A stretch of DNA of 64,000 nucleotides, taken from Chromera velia (taxonomy: Eukaryota > Sar > Chromeraceae). A program made the position numbers and the translations under genes. Positions 1-12,234 of the stretch are shown here, piece after piece. Position 1 is the first letter of the stretch. Every line of letters starts with the position of its first letter. The stretch is taken from contig JAHBMJ010002304.1 in NCBI GenBank assembly GCA_018398765.1, positions 38,529 to 102,528 of the forward strand, given 5' to 3'. The notes under the pieces were generated by a model. The model was not told the DNA's origin and made no database searches. It saw nothing but the letters and a program-made list of their open reading frames with translations.

Positions 1-64
1 GACAGGGATGAGGGTCGATAGCATGAGTCCATTTCGATCCCTATCTCCTTTTATTTTGTTGCAG

Positions 65-1178
65 GCCCTTTATTTGGCAAGACTATCCCCCGCTTTGTGT
101 GCTCCCCCGATGTGGATCATGGAGAGTCCTGGCGAGACTGCGTGGCAGTTGTGGTCTCTTCCGAGGACGTCACGGACGTTCTGGAGGTCAGAGACCCCCC
201 TGAGAACAGACAGACCGAGGGAGACGCCACAGAAGCGGCAGAAAAGGAACGTGCACTGGCACAACAGTTGAGGGGGATTCTTGACGAAGGCAAGTATCCA
301 AAGAAAAGAAAAGAAAAGAAAAGAAAGTTAAAGCGTCAAACTTAGTGAATGCATGTTCGTGTTAATTGTGGTAGACAGCTGAGAGAGACAAATCCCCCCC
401 GACAGGTTCTGGGGAGGTGTGGAACAATTCCAGACAGAAACTGTACGGGTTCGTTGCAGCCTGCGTTAGTGTGATGTATTCCGTGGGGTGACAGCTGCTT
501 CTACTTGTGATCCTAAGGGCTTCTTGTACATGGCGGAGGGAGGGATCTTGCTTCTCCTTCCTTCATGGCTTGGAGGCAATCAAGCCTGTTCCATGAATGC
601 ACTCTTTATGTGTTGACGACGTGTTCTCTATCGATGTCGACTGTCCTTGAGCATCTTCCCGCTTCATTTCTTTTCCCGTTTGTATAATGAGTGCTCAAAT
701 GAGTGCAGCAAAGGAACGAAATGGGCGGTTGTACGAACACTTCGTTGAGCTGGTCACAGGGAGAACGCACCAACTCAGGGCGCAGTTTGCGTGTCGGGGG
801 GCTCCAATAGTAGGAGACATCGGGTGGGTAGGTGGGTAGGGGGTGGGAGGGGGAGGGAGAAGTGCGAATATTTCGTCCATCTTGTTATCTTTGTTAGATT
901 TCTCGCCTGTCGGCGTGTGTGTGGGATTTCTTGCTTTCCTGCCTTCTCTTCTTTCTTCTCCTGTCAGAGCCTTCTGTATGCTTGGACCTTCTTTCTTAGA
1001 TGGAGCACATTTTGCAAGGCACTCCTTTTCAAAAGACAAGAATAGGAATCCAGTCCGATTATCAAGACAGGTGGGGTATGTGTTCATTCAAATCCTTCAG
1101 CTGATTCGTACAAGCAGAGTCCTCATAGAGAAGTATGTGCGTGTTCAGATACGAACCGGTGAGCGGGTTTCTGTTTGA
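65..1178 (+). CDS. RluA-family RNA pseudouridine synthase, 3' part
   Basis: Isomerises uridine to pseudouridine in RNA. Proposed exons are 65-289, 709-827, 1000-1070 and 1118-1178 (stop 1176-1178); the 5' part, with the catalytic HRLDxxTSG segment, lies outside the window. Exon 65-289 reads PRFVCSPDVDHGESWRDC then an acidic spacer, as in plant-type RluA-like enzymes. Exon 709-827 carries the diagnostic motif TGRTHQLRAQFACRGAPIVGD, the conserved C-terminal part of the RluA catalytic domain. The third exon ends GIQSDYQDR. The first intron starts GCAAGT after GAAG, a classic GC-AG intron, and phase and homology agree with it. The last two exons rest on phase and open frame more than on similarity. 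The target RNA and cellular location cannot be told from this fragment. Confidence 0.83.
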
Positions 1179-1368
1179 CGACCTGACAAGCGGAGGCGCA
1201 TGCGAGAGAGAGGCCCTCGAGAGAGCAGAGAAAGCGAAAAACCCAAGGACCGGCATCGGTCGGTTGGTCGGCCTGGCTGTCTGTCTCTTCAAGTAAAGCG
1301 CTCTCTCAGGACGTTCACTCCCGGTCCTCTTTCCGGTCCTGTTTTTCTGATCAATCTCTTTTGCTCTT

Positions 1369-1409
<41 letters not shown>

Positions 1410-2611
1410 CTGTGAGAGTGTACATCGGTGTGCTTGCGTGAGCGTTTTGCATCTGTCGCTCGAATGTGTTTGTAGAAACCATGGAGTGACCTGGTCTCGT
1501 TTCAGATCTGACTACTAAGGTGTAGCGAAAAGCCGTTGCATGGATAGGAATAACCCACCTCCATTTCGGTTCAATTGTATGTGCAGGGCTTCAAGCCGCT
1601 GTCGTTGAGTTTGGAGATGTTGACTCGGTGTTGAAGATCGAAGCCGGGAATCCTTGGTGGAGAGGGGGGCTCTTTTAGTAGTATACTTTAAAGACGCAGA
1701 GCAAACGCAGACCAATGCATGGCTGAGTGCTGCACTAGGTGCTGCACAGTGTGCTGCACAGTAGACAAAGTACGTTAGTCTGGCAACTAGCATCTTTTCT
1801 GGCATCTTTTAAAATATTTATTTCCTCGACGTTTTAGTTTCAGATTTTTGATAATAAATTATATGAGATATGAGTGCTGTAGGATAAATTAGCTTTGAAT
1901 AAGCCTGAAATCATATTGACGTAAAGGATAAAGAAATAAATATTTAAAACACTATTACCGAGACGTATAATTATGATAATCTATCTTTTTATTTTAGAAT
2001 AATATATGATAATATGTGATTAATACTGCTTGGAATACTCAGTCGTATTAGCGATTAAATTAGGGATATATATAAAGATATAAATCAAGGATATTATATC
2101 CTCAGATATAGATATATATGTCTTGCATGAACATGGGCTGCTGGGAGCACGGCTCCACTCTAGCAAAGCCAACTTCCTAGGCCAACTTCATTCATTCATT
2201 CATTCATCTTCGCACTGACTCCGGTATCCAATGCATATACTATATATATAAGCTGAGATTTAGCTGGCTAAAGCAAGAGGAGCTATACCTAGACTAGTAC
2301 CGAGAGCTATACATAGAAACTAACGTACAAAAATTATTTTGCATTCATTATTAAACTCAACAGGATACAAGTTGTGATTCAATTTATGAATTTTGCGAAA
2401 CAGCAGCTCAGCTACAAAAAATCATGTTTTGGTCTGCACTATATAACTAGTCTGCACAGCAGTATCGGAACATTCCGGACACTCCGCGTTCCTTCCTCTA
2501 CCCTAGCATCTACTATCATGTGTGGCGAAGAGGCCTGCAAAGACCCCCAATCCTGAATATAAAACCTGGTCAAATCCCCCTCCCAAAGCCATCTTAACAG
2601 GTCCTCGATCC
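1179..2611. other. intergenic, CT microsatellite and AT-rich DNA
   Basis: A pure CT run lies at 1372-1404. From about 1810 to 2360 the sequence is strongly AT-rich with many ATATAT runs and no coherent reading frame. I see no gene or RNA gene here. Confidence 0.6.
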
Positions 2612-2929
2612 TCAAACCACCTCGTCATCATCCTTGTCCCCCCTCTTTGCCTTCTTTCCAAACTCCTTAACACTCTCTGACTCGCAGTCTCCCTCCCCTT
2701 CCTTCACCCTCTTCATTCGGCGTGCATCCGTGTCATCTTCCTCCTTCATCTCATGCAGCGAAGGCCCCGCAAAGTTGTCTGAGATGTGTATCAAAGCTTT
2801 ACGGGGCCAGTTGAATTGCTTGGGGGGCACAGAACCTTCAAATTTCACTGTTTTTTGCACCGATTTTCCGCGTTTCAGACCATTTGCATGCATTTGGCTT
2901 TCCGGGGCCTGGAAATATGTACTCAACAA
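2612..2929 (-). CDS. uncertain charged ORF, possible terminal exon
   Basis: An open frame of 105 codons whose C-terminal half is highly charged (EEDDTDARRMKRVKEGEG, then KEFGKKAKRGDKDDDEVV and stop). This charged composition resembles C-terminal tails of real proteins in this window. No domain is recognised and no flanking exon was found on either side, so it may be a terminal exon of a decayed gene or a chance frame. Confidence 0.22.
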   Translation of the reverse strand: MLSTYFQAPESQMHANGLKRGKSVQKTVKFEGSVPPKQFNWPRKALIHISDNFAGPSLHEMKEEDDTDARRMKRVKEGEGDCESESVKEFGKKAKRGDKDDDEVV

Positions 2930-3090
2930 TTTTATCCAACAACTGAATTAATTAAGTTGTATCACATGCATGCAGTGCTAGCTGCGCTTAATTATAACTT
3001 GTTTGTCTTCAACAGTCTGTGTTGTAAAGAAGCAGAGTTGCAACCCCCACATACTCGAACAACAAAAATTAAACCACTTAATTGTCAAAA

Positions 3091-4062
3091 ATGTCCTCCA
3101 AGCAGACTAGCAAGTTTGTGTGCCTTGACGGTTTTGTCGTTAACTTCCAGAGGGGGCTTATCCACCCTCAGACGGTAAGTGTTATTTGCTCTATGTTTCT
3201 TGATATGAATGTTCTATGTGCATAACTCCTGCTTCTATTCATCTTTCTGTTTGCTTCAAGTTGCGTTGTCTGCAGCCTGAAGGCCCACGGGGCGGCATTG
3301 TTCTGCATGGGGCTACCTCCCCAGAAGAGGGCTTCCCTCTTCACTCGTGCCTCCGGGGTCAGTCTACTGTTGTTTGTGGTGTACTAGCTGTTGGGTGCAC
3401 TGTTGTTGTTGAATGTTGTCGGCAAGGTTGAAGTAGTCTTCAACCTCTCTCTTTGAGCACCTCTATACTCAGATGACCGTCTCCTCTTCGTTGCGTCTTC
3501 CCTTTTCTACCGGGCTTCACCAGCTTGCCTCCAGGCATACCCTTGTTATTCTACCATTCTGAAGGTGTTTTCAAAAATCGGCTTTGAGTCACCTCTTGTC
3601 TTTTGGGCGCTTTTTGAATTTTCCCCTTCATCTCTTATTTATCCGTCTCCGTCGTCTCCTCAGTGACCTCCTTGCAATGTCATCCCCATGTATCTTGTCC
3701 CTCTTGTACCTGCAGGGTGCCTCCGTGCCCCCCCCCTCCAAGCCCTCCAAGGAGGCCCTCTCGTTGGAGTTTCCCCCCCCCTGACGCCACCACCACCGCC
3801 TCTGTCTCCCCCCATAGTTTGGGGTCAAGCCTCAACCTCCCCGCCATCGCCTCCCCCTCCTCCGCCACCACCACCATGGAGGCGGCGTTGCCCTTTTTGC
3901 CCTCCTCGCTCTTCTCCCACCTCTGGTCGGGCCTCGTCGCCTAGCTCTCCTCTCTCTTTGGGTTTTGAAGGGAGACAGAGAGAGAGAGAGAGAGAAAGAG
4001 AGAGTTGCTTGTGTTGCTTTGCCCTCTGCTTGCTGCATGCAAGAGAGAGAGGGAACGAATGA
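3091..4062 (+). CDS. small spliced gene of unknown function
   Basis: Exon 1 (3091-3174) starts MSSKQTSKFVCLDGFVVNF and ends in phase 0 at a consensus GTAAGT donor. Exon 2 (3276-3357) continues in phase 0 with PEGPRGGIVLHGATSPEEGF and ends at GTCAGT with one base over. A likely third exon starts at 3716; the phase-matched frame is proline-rich (runs of 5-9 Pro) and open to a stop at 4060-4062. Another frame over the same stretch ends at 3944, and a poly-C run at 3774-3782 could hide a sequencing frameshift, so the C-terminus is unsure. No family is recognised. It is the only gene between the pseudouridine synthase and RRP5. Confidence 0.5.
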
Positions 4063-4793
4063 ACGTAGCTCTTGTCCATAATTCGGCAATATGTTTGTCA
4101 TCTCTCCGTTTCCGTGAAAGATTTCAGCCACGTCAGTCCGTAATGCCCTTCTAGGGTGGTGACGGTTAAACTGTGTTCTTCAGACCAATCTAAATTCAAA
4201 CAAAGTCAAGAAAACAGAGGACACATGCACACACGTCTCAATGTATGCACAAAGTATTATGCATTGGCGTATGTATGCATGTTGCATACATGTTATTGTT
4301 GAGTGACTGTGAGCTGTGCATACAAGGCACTGGCAGTAAAAAAAAAGTTTAAAAAACGTGTTCCAATGGCATGTCATGCAGTGATTGACTGTTGCATGCA
4401 TGAAGTAAACTTCGTCGGTGGAAATTTTGAACCAAGAGACCATACTAAAAAAAACCTATTTTGAATGCGATCGGTATGATCGCATGCAGCACCACATTTT
4501 TGTTACTGCATGCATACTAGAATATAAGGTTATCTAGGTATTTACAATTATATAAAATTATATATATGTACAAGTTATAGATATATATACATACATATAT
4601 TTCTTTTTATTCTAAAAATTCAAACTTAGATTCAAACACTCACTACTTCTTCATCATACACTCATAATATTTCTGGAGATATTTATAAATGATATTAATA
4701 TAGAACATGTACTATTTTAATGGTCTGGCAAGTACTCTTATTTTTGCTAGACTCTATAGGCTAGACTGCTAGTGACCAGGTTTGATTTGATTT

Positions 4794-4859
4794 GATTTGA
4801 TTTGAGGTTGATCGGGCCTAGGGTCGGGCTAGGTCGGGCTTATAACCTCAAATCAAATC
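4794..4859. repeat. perfect 16-bp stem hairpin
   Basis: GATTTGATTTGAGGTT at 4794-4809 is exactly reverse-complemented at 4844-4859. The 34-nt loop is G-rich and carries three GGGC/GGTC blocks. The stem continues into a (TTTGA)n tract on its left side. Confidence 0.75.
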
Positions 4860-4895
4860 TGCAGGTCTGAACCGTCTGATGAGGTTTACTTCATA

Positions 4896-5325
4896 CAAAA
4901 CCAGGTTAAATTCCTCGGGAATTTAGTAGAATTTAATGGAATTTACCCCTGGAATTTAGTGGAATTTGAATTTTAGTGAAATTTACCGCGGAATCTACTC
5001 GTCTAAATTTGATGTACTAAATTTTATAAACTTTAACTAGAACTTTAGAGGCTCATGATCTAGAATGAGTTAGGAACTCAAATTAAAAGTGCTTATACAT
5101 CTTATAAAGCTCTACAAACACTTTAATTTGAGCTCCGAAGTCTTTCTAGATTACGAAAAATAAGCTAGGAAATATGTTTTCAAAGTTTGTGGAATTTAGT
5201 AGAATCTAGACAAGTAGATTTCACGGTAAATTCCACTAAAATCCACCAAATTCCACTAAATTCCAAGAGTAAATTCCATTAAATTCCACTAAATTCCCGG
5301 GGAAATTAACTCAGTTTGGTTTCGT
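4896..5325. mobile_element. foldback element with GGAATTTA-unit arms
   Basis: The left arm (about 4896-5020) consists of degenerate units of the form GGAATTTAGT. The right arm (about 5180-5325) carries their reverse complement, TCCACTAAATTCC. The outer ends match as CATACAAAACCA and, reverse-complemented, CCTACGAAACCA. The middle (5040-5150) is itself a weaker palindrome. No coding sequence is present, so this is best explained as a non-autonomous foldback or MITE-like element. The exact ends and target duplication are not resolved. Confidence 0.6.
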
Positions 5326-5867
5326 AGGGTAGGTCTAGCTAGGTCTAGTTCTAGGTGTACTGGATATTTTTTATTTAAATTGAACTAAGAATTAAATAAA
5401 TTGAAGTGGTTAAAGCCCTAGTTAAAGCTATAGTCAGCCACTACTTTAGCTCTGACCAACCACAAGACATAACATGCAATGTTGGTTTATCAACTTAGCG
5501 CACTGACTCATTCACACTTGCCAACACGACTAATAACACGAAATATCATACGCCATAATTAAAAGTCTAGCTGTTATAGTTAATTCTGAACTAAATGCTA
5601 AATATCGGCTATAACAATCTATATTTATATCTTTTTTGGGGAAAGCTGAAACGCGCTCAAACGTTTATAGTGAATGCCATTGCTAGCTATCTGATCAAGT
5701 GCTATGTTGTCATTCGAATACAAATATTTTATTGCTTATTTCAAGTTTAAAATCATTTGGTCAAGCACCATCATACCACCATGATCCACCATGCAATTCT
5801 ATCAGGACTAGTATCAGGAATTCTGTATTCCCCAGAGCTATTAATTCGACATCCTAACTTTCAACTC

Positions 5868-8800
5868 TTATTCATCCTCTTCCTCATTTTCCTCTTCGGT
5901 TTCATCTTCCCTGTCGCCCCCGTCTTCGTCCTCTTCCTCCTCTTCAGATGAAGACTCTGAGTCCGAGTCCGAGTCGGCATCCATACCCCCACCCCCTCCC
6001 TCTCCCTCCTGGGCCTGCCGAACGTAGTCCCGAGCCCTCTGCTTGACAGCCTCTGCTGCCTGGGTGTCGCCGACACTGTCCTCGAAGGCCAACCACCTGC
6101 AAGAATAAATCAATATACTTCGATGAAATTCTGCCCTTGTTCATCATGCGCGAATCTAGATCTGCGGTAGTTCCTCACTGATCTGAGAGCTGTTCTGTGC
6201 AGCTGTCCGGTTGAGTCGAAAGAACATGGGTCCGTCGAGCGGTGGAAAGAGAGAGAACGGGTTCACGTTGACAAAAGGAGTTCTTGAACTTTCATCAGGA
6301 GAAACATGAGGCCCCAAAGAGTACGGACGCTTGCACAAAAAATCCATGCACACATTGATCGAGGATCTCGAAGAAGAAAGCATCGCGCCCAGACACGGAG
6401 AGGATGGTCACTCAGAGTAAACAAGACGAAAAAGAGAAAATGAAGGAAAAAGACGGGAGGAATCGTCAGAACAATTGTGGTAATCCAGCCTCGTTTCGTT
6501 CTTTCTTTCTTTCTTGCTGTGCATACCTTTTGAAGAAAAATTTCGCTTTCCGGGGCTTCCACTGTTTTCTCAACGCCCCGTCGTATACTCTCCTGACGCT
6601 CGACAAGAGATCCTTTTGCTCCTTCTCCCCCTCCTTCTCTTCCTGCTTTCTCTTTTTCTTCGTGATACTCCCCCCCTCCCTCTCCCTTTGGAGGAGACGC
6701 CTCTCTCGGACCTTCTCGAGGGCCCCCCGGACGTGCCCCTCTAGACCGTCCAAATAGAGGGCGTACAGGTCAGTTCTGCCGGGGTGGTGACCGAGGAGTC
6801 CCTCAAAGAGGGCCATGCCTCTGCATTGCATAATTAAGAAGATACACATTCACTTTGCATACAGACACAAGACAGAAACGCATGCATTCGAAGCAGTTCT
6901 GTAATGTTGCAGAAGTAGCATGTCTCCCTGTATTCTTCCGTCCCCTCCTCCGTCTTTCCATCCCCTTTTTCCCTTTTCTGTGCGTCGTCTATTCCGTCGT
7001 ACTTATCCATTTGCTTCTTTTCGTGGTTCCGATTTTTACCCAGCACTTCAGTTGACCAACAGACATGAAAATGAAGACGCATGACTTGATTGACAGACCT
7101 GTCAGCAGACCCTTGTTTGAACTCCAGCCTTGCCACCTTGCAGAGAATGTCGACGTGTTCTCTTTTGTCGAGGAGAGCGAGGCAACGAGGAAGACTGTCA
7201 CGTGCCTCGGAGAGGAAGGAGAGCTGCTCAGCCTCTGTCGTGTCTCCCCGAGCCGCGGCAGCAAAGAGGAGATTGAAACGACGAAGCCACATCTGCAGGC
7301 AGGGAGGTCGAAAGATACCAGGACATTTGGAGCTTCCGTTTTTGAGCAATTGATCTCCTTTTGCCTCTACAATTAATTGACCGTCTTTCTACTCCCTTCA
7401 CTCCTCAGCCGTCTTTTGAAACGAATGGTGAAATTTCATCGCGCGTCTGACTAGCTTTTCCGTGAAAAGAAGAGCAAAGAAGATGTTATGAGAAGGGCTG
7501 ACGAAAGATGGAAGGAAAAGAGACGCATGCTGAGAGAACCAGACAAACAGAACCAAGTCATCGTCTCTGATGCCTCTCATTTCGACACTTGATTGATGCG
7601 CTTCTCTTTATAATTGACTCTTGCTTTTTGAATGTCGTCGAGCGCGTAGGCGAATGGATACATCTGCTCATCTGAAATCAGAGATATTTGCGTACCTCTT
7701 TTGACTGTTTCAGCTTGTCGGTGGCCTTCTTGGCAGCTTCCCGAGCGGCCGTGAGGTCTCCCTTTCTCTCGAGGGTCGTTACCAGGGCGCTGTGGGCGTC
7801 CTTGAGGAGATTCACCTGGCAGGCTCTGCAGATAGAGAGGGAGAGAGGGAATGGTGGGGAGGATAGAGGCGTTTGAGAGGGGAGCAGACGAAGACGCAGA
7901 AAGGTGAGGCGAGAAGGGAAGAAAGGCAGTAAAGGCGTCTCCTGAAGGATTGTGCACGTGCAGCGTTTACTCGAAAGAGTCTTCAAGATGCTCTGACGAC
8001 TTTTGAAAGAAAAACAGGGAGGATAAACGGACCTTTTGAATGTGCTGTCAAGTCGTGCCTTTGTGCCGAAATTGGCTTCCAGATTTAAATAAGCAGTCCA
8101 GACGTTCAGCCTCTCCCGGTCAGAGGCCTGTGCCATCTGCTTCACTGCTCTCTCCGCCACCTCCCGGGCCTTCTCAACCTCTGCGAGCTGAACGTGGTGT
8201 GCCATGTACCTGCATGCACGCATCAGTCCACTCATCCATTCATACATGCATGCACCCATCTGTCCACTCATACATTCATACATGCATGCACGCATTGAAT
8301 TAAAGGACTCACTCATCCACTCATTCATGCATTCATTCCCCCTGCGTACTATGAGCGCTCATGGCTGTGTGAGAAGAGCGCATATATGCCGTCCCCCTTC
8401 TTTGTTCCTGTCACGGTCTGCCCTTCGTATCATCCCACAAAGAGAACAGGAGGGAAGGGAAAACCACAAAGAGAACAGGAGGGAAGGGAAAACCAGAAAA
8501 GAAAGGAAAGAGACAAAAAAGAAATGGTTGCCAGTTTCTTCTCATCAGAAAGATGAAAGATCCAAAGGAGACGAGGACTGCGCGGAATACATGAACACAC
8601 GCGAACATCTCGTTTCTTTCCGGCGTTTGTGTGTGTGTGTGTGTGTGTGATTCTGAAGACTCTACTTTGGGTGCTGACTTGATCCATACAACACTCGAGA
8701 GCCTCTGGGTGAGGAGGAGACGCTCGAAGTCTTCGGCCTGTTGAGGTGCGTCCTGCCAACTTCCCTCAGCGACCTTTTCCTCCTGTACTCTCACTTCAGC

Positions 8801-11507
8801 CTCTCTCCGTTTCCTTTCTGCGTCTTTCATTCGTTTCGTCTTTTTCTTCTTCTTTCCATCCTCTGCCTCATTCTCCCCCTCTTCGTCCTCTTCATCTTCC
8901 TCTTCATCTGCTGCTTTGGGGACAGCAGCTGCGTGAGATGAGGAGGCGAACTGAAGATCTCCCCACATGAGAGGATTGGCAGATGATTTGGTGAGACCAG
9001 AAGGAAGACCTAGATGCCCCTCCTCTTCTTCCCCCTCCTCTACTTCTTCAGCCTTCCTTTTAACAGGCCCATTGGCAGAGGTAGAGGAGGAGGGTGGGTG
9101 GCCGTTCGGAATTGAAGAAAAAAAATCAGTCCCCTCCATCTCCTCATCTTCATCGCCCTCGTCTCCCTCTTCCTCATCTTCATCCTCGTCCCCATCTTCT
9201 TCATCCTCATCCTCATCCTCGTTTTCTCCTTCACTCCCCTCACTTTCTTCTTCTTCTTCCCCCTCTTCCTCTTCGTCTTCGTCCTCAAAGTCTTCATCGT
9301 CACTCTCATCCTCGTCCTCATCTTCCTCTTCTTCCTCATTCTGACCAGCTTCCATTGGCTTGGATGACTTACCAACTTTTCCTAATCCCTCCATTTCCTC
9401 TTCCTCTTCTTCGCCACTCTTTTCTTCCTCATCCTCATCCTCATCCTCATCGTCATCTTCTTCTTCTTCCCCCCCCTCTGCATCTTCCATTTCGACGTCC
9501 TCTTCCTCCTCGTCCTCTTCTCCCTCTTCCTCTTCTTCTTCCTCTTCCGTCACTCCTTTCCAGAACCCCCCCGCTCCTTTCCCTCTATCCGTTTTCTTTT
9601 TCCCTGCGCTCTCTTCTTGCTCTTCATCCTCCTCCTCTTCCCCTTCTTCATCTGAAACATCCCCTTCCTCTTCCTCCTCTTCTTCGTCTTCATCCTCCTC
9701 CTCCTCCTCCTCTTCATCCATAGCAAAATACGAAGGTTTCATTCCCACCCGAATCCTGCCGTCCTCGTTCATCAACACTTGAACCTTCACCCTGTCACCT
9801 TCAGAGTAAGAAGAAGCAGCAGTGCTCTTATCGTCTGCAACCTCATCTCCCTTGCACAGGGCGTCAACCTCAGACCCCTCCAGACGAACGATCAATCCCT
9901 TCACGTCTCCCAAAACTTTCTTCACTCGAGCTGCCAGGTGGTCTCCCACCTGCGCAAAAATGTCAGAACCAACCGACGGTGATCGAAAGACTTCATTCAC
10001 ATCTGAACATCTTTTTGGCCCCTCAAAGAGCCTATCAATGAAGATGGATGTCCACAAAGGCTGAATGAGGATCTGCTCGGAGAGTCCAGAGAGAGTGTCA
10101 AAAGGAACATATGGAACGTTTGAAAAAGGCAAAAATAGAAAAAAAAAAAAAAACCGTGTGGGAAAAGTGAATGCTTGTTCACCCTTCCCTTTCCTCCGCA
10201 CGAACTCAACTCAGAACCCACTCTGATCATGTCGATGGTTAATTTCGGTTTTCTCTTCAAGGAGAGGTCCACCTTCTTGTCCTTTGCAAGCACCACGCGG
10301 GCCCTCTTGACCAGACTGCAGATCGGAAACAGCGCTGCCGCCTCGTCCGCAGAGGTGAACCCCCCCTCTCTTCGGACCTCCCCAAGTTTGATGCTTCCGT
10401 GGAGGACACGGGAGAGAGTCAACTCAACCCCCATCTTCCCGGAATTCGACACGTACCCACACACCTCGTCGTCCTCGTTCAAGGCTTCCGCTTTCATGGG
10501 CCGCTCTCCACAAGCAGCAGACAGACTTTCCGGGGTCTCGGCTTCCACCACAGAGGGGCGCAGGGAAACGCCTGAGAAGGAGAAAAGGAAACGCAGAGAA
10601 AATCCATCCGTCAATGTGAATGAGTATGATAGCAGTTCCACCACGTCGCATGACAACATCACAAACACATGCCAGAGAAAGAGAGAAAGAAAAGAGCTGC
10701 ATGGGTCGGTTCGAGTGGTGACGGAGTTCCCGCTCCCTGAGTGAGTGAGTCTGGCTGTCGGGCTAGTTGTACGAGTGACTGCCTGAATGTAGGCATGATT
10801 CACTAAGAGTGGGTGCGTGAATGACTGCCTTACTGAATGACTGACTGCTTCACCGACTGACTATAGAACGGAACAGATCCGCCTTCTTTGTCGCCCTTCT
10901 TCTTTCCTCTCTTCTTGTCCCCTGCGTCCTCTTCCTTCTCCTCATCACCCTGAGCGTCCTTCATCATCTCCTTCAATTGTAGAGAGACAACTACGCGGGA
11001 AGGGAGAGGGCCCAACACGCGCATCCTCACAGGAGTACCTCGTTTGAGAGAAGCGAAAGGTTTCACCTTCCAGTCATCGTGAATCTCGGTGATGTGCGCG
11101 TGACCGATGAATTTCTTTTTCTTTTCTTCTCCCCCGATGCCCGTGTGAGAAATGGAAAAAGACACGACAGCACCGAGAGCAATGGAAGGCAAGAGCTCAC
11201 CCTTCGGCCCTGTGCGATGCACCTTGTCTACCTCTCCTTCAAATGCAGACCCAATAATTTCTTTTGGCTGTATTGCTTTTCTCTCAGCTTCCTCTGCCCT
11301 CTTCTGTTTCTTCGCTTCCTTTTCCTCCTTTCTTTTTTCCTTTGCCTGCTGCCGCTTCTCTCTGGCCTCTTCTTTCGACTTCCGCATCTCTGAAGCCGCC
11401 TTTGCCCTCTCCTGCCAGATCTCCCCACTCAGATCGAGAGAGAGACTCAACTGGCCTCCTCTTCTCCTCACTGCAGCCTTGTCAACACGGATGACTCGAA
11501 CCTGAAG

Positions 11508-11539
<32 letters not shown>

Positions 11540-12185
11540 ACACAAACGTATACAGAGTTGACAGGGACAAGTCGAAGCTGTGCGAAGAGATACAAGCAAA
11601 GGGAGAAAGGCACAGTGAATAGAGAAACTTCACGTGGCTTCTATCATGATGAGATCAGAGACATAAGAGCAACAAGCTGCCTCCACAGGGTTTTCAACTC
11701 GACCAGCACAAAGAAAGCGCGCCCCAACAACTGACACAAACATCCACCCCCCCCCCCTCGTTGCAACTTCCTGACACCCCTTCCTCTGTCCGACCTGCAC
11801 AAGTCCTCCCTTTCCGATTGCCGACAAGTGGCTGGCCGTCTCCGCCTTCCTCTCTAGTTCCCCTTTCGGGAGCAGTCCCTTCACACCCCCGTAGAATCCT
11901 ACGATGATGCCCTGCTCAATGAAGTCAATCACAGTCCTGCAGGGAGAATATAACCAGAGAAACCATAAGAGCATGCAGAAACGTATCCAGACCCCCCCCC
12001 CAACACACACACGCACATGCACATGCACAGAGAGAGACACTGTTTCCATTCAGGCTTCTAGAGAAGTCTCGCTTCCCCTTCCACAAACTACCAAGCCAGC
12101 CCATCATCATGTTGCATGACCCACTCTGTCTCTCTCGAACGTCCTCCTTGGCCCTGAATAATAAATCGATAGAGACAGGACAGAG

Positions 12186-12234
<49 letters not shown>

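Larger units (their letters stand above)
4063..5860. other. intergenic, AT-rich, with hairpin and foldback element
   Basis: No gene is seen. GA-rich DNA sits just upstream (3976-4005). Several TGCATGCA palindromes occur between 4255 and 4520. The structured parts are listed separately (4794-4859 and 4896-5325). Confidence 0.6.

Noticed and set aside
6156-6383. Minus-strand frame near the RRP5 3' end
   Set aside because: It lies in the intron between exons 18 and 19; KFFFKR joins WLAFED in phase across it, as in other RRP5 proteins.
9094-9782. Plus-strand Ser/Pro/Leu/His-rich frames of up to 209 codons
   Set aside because: Antisense to the acidic block of RRP5 on the minus strand, which is supported by homology and phase.
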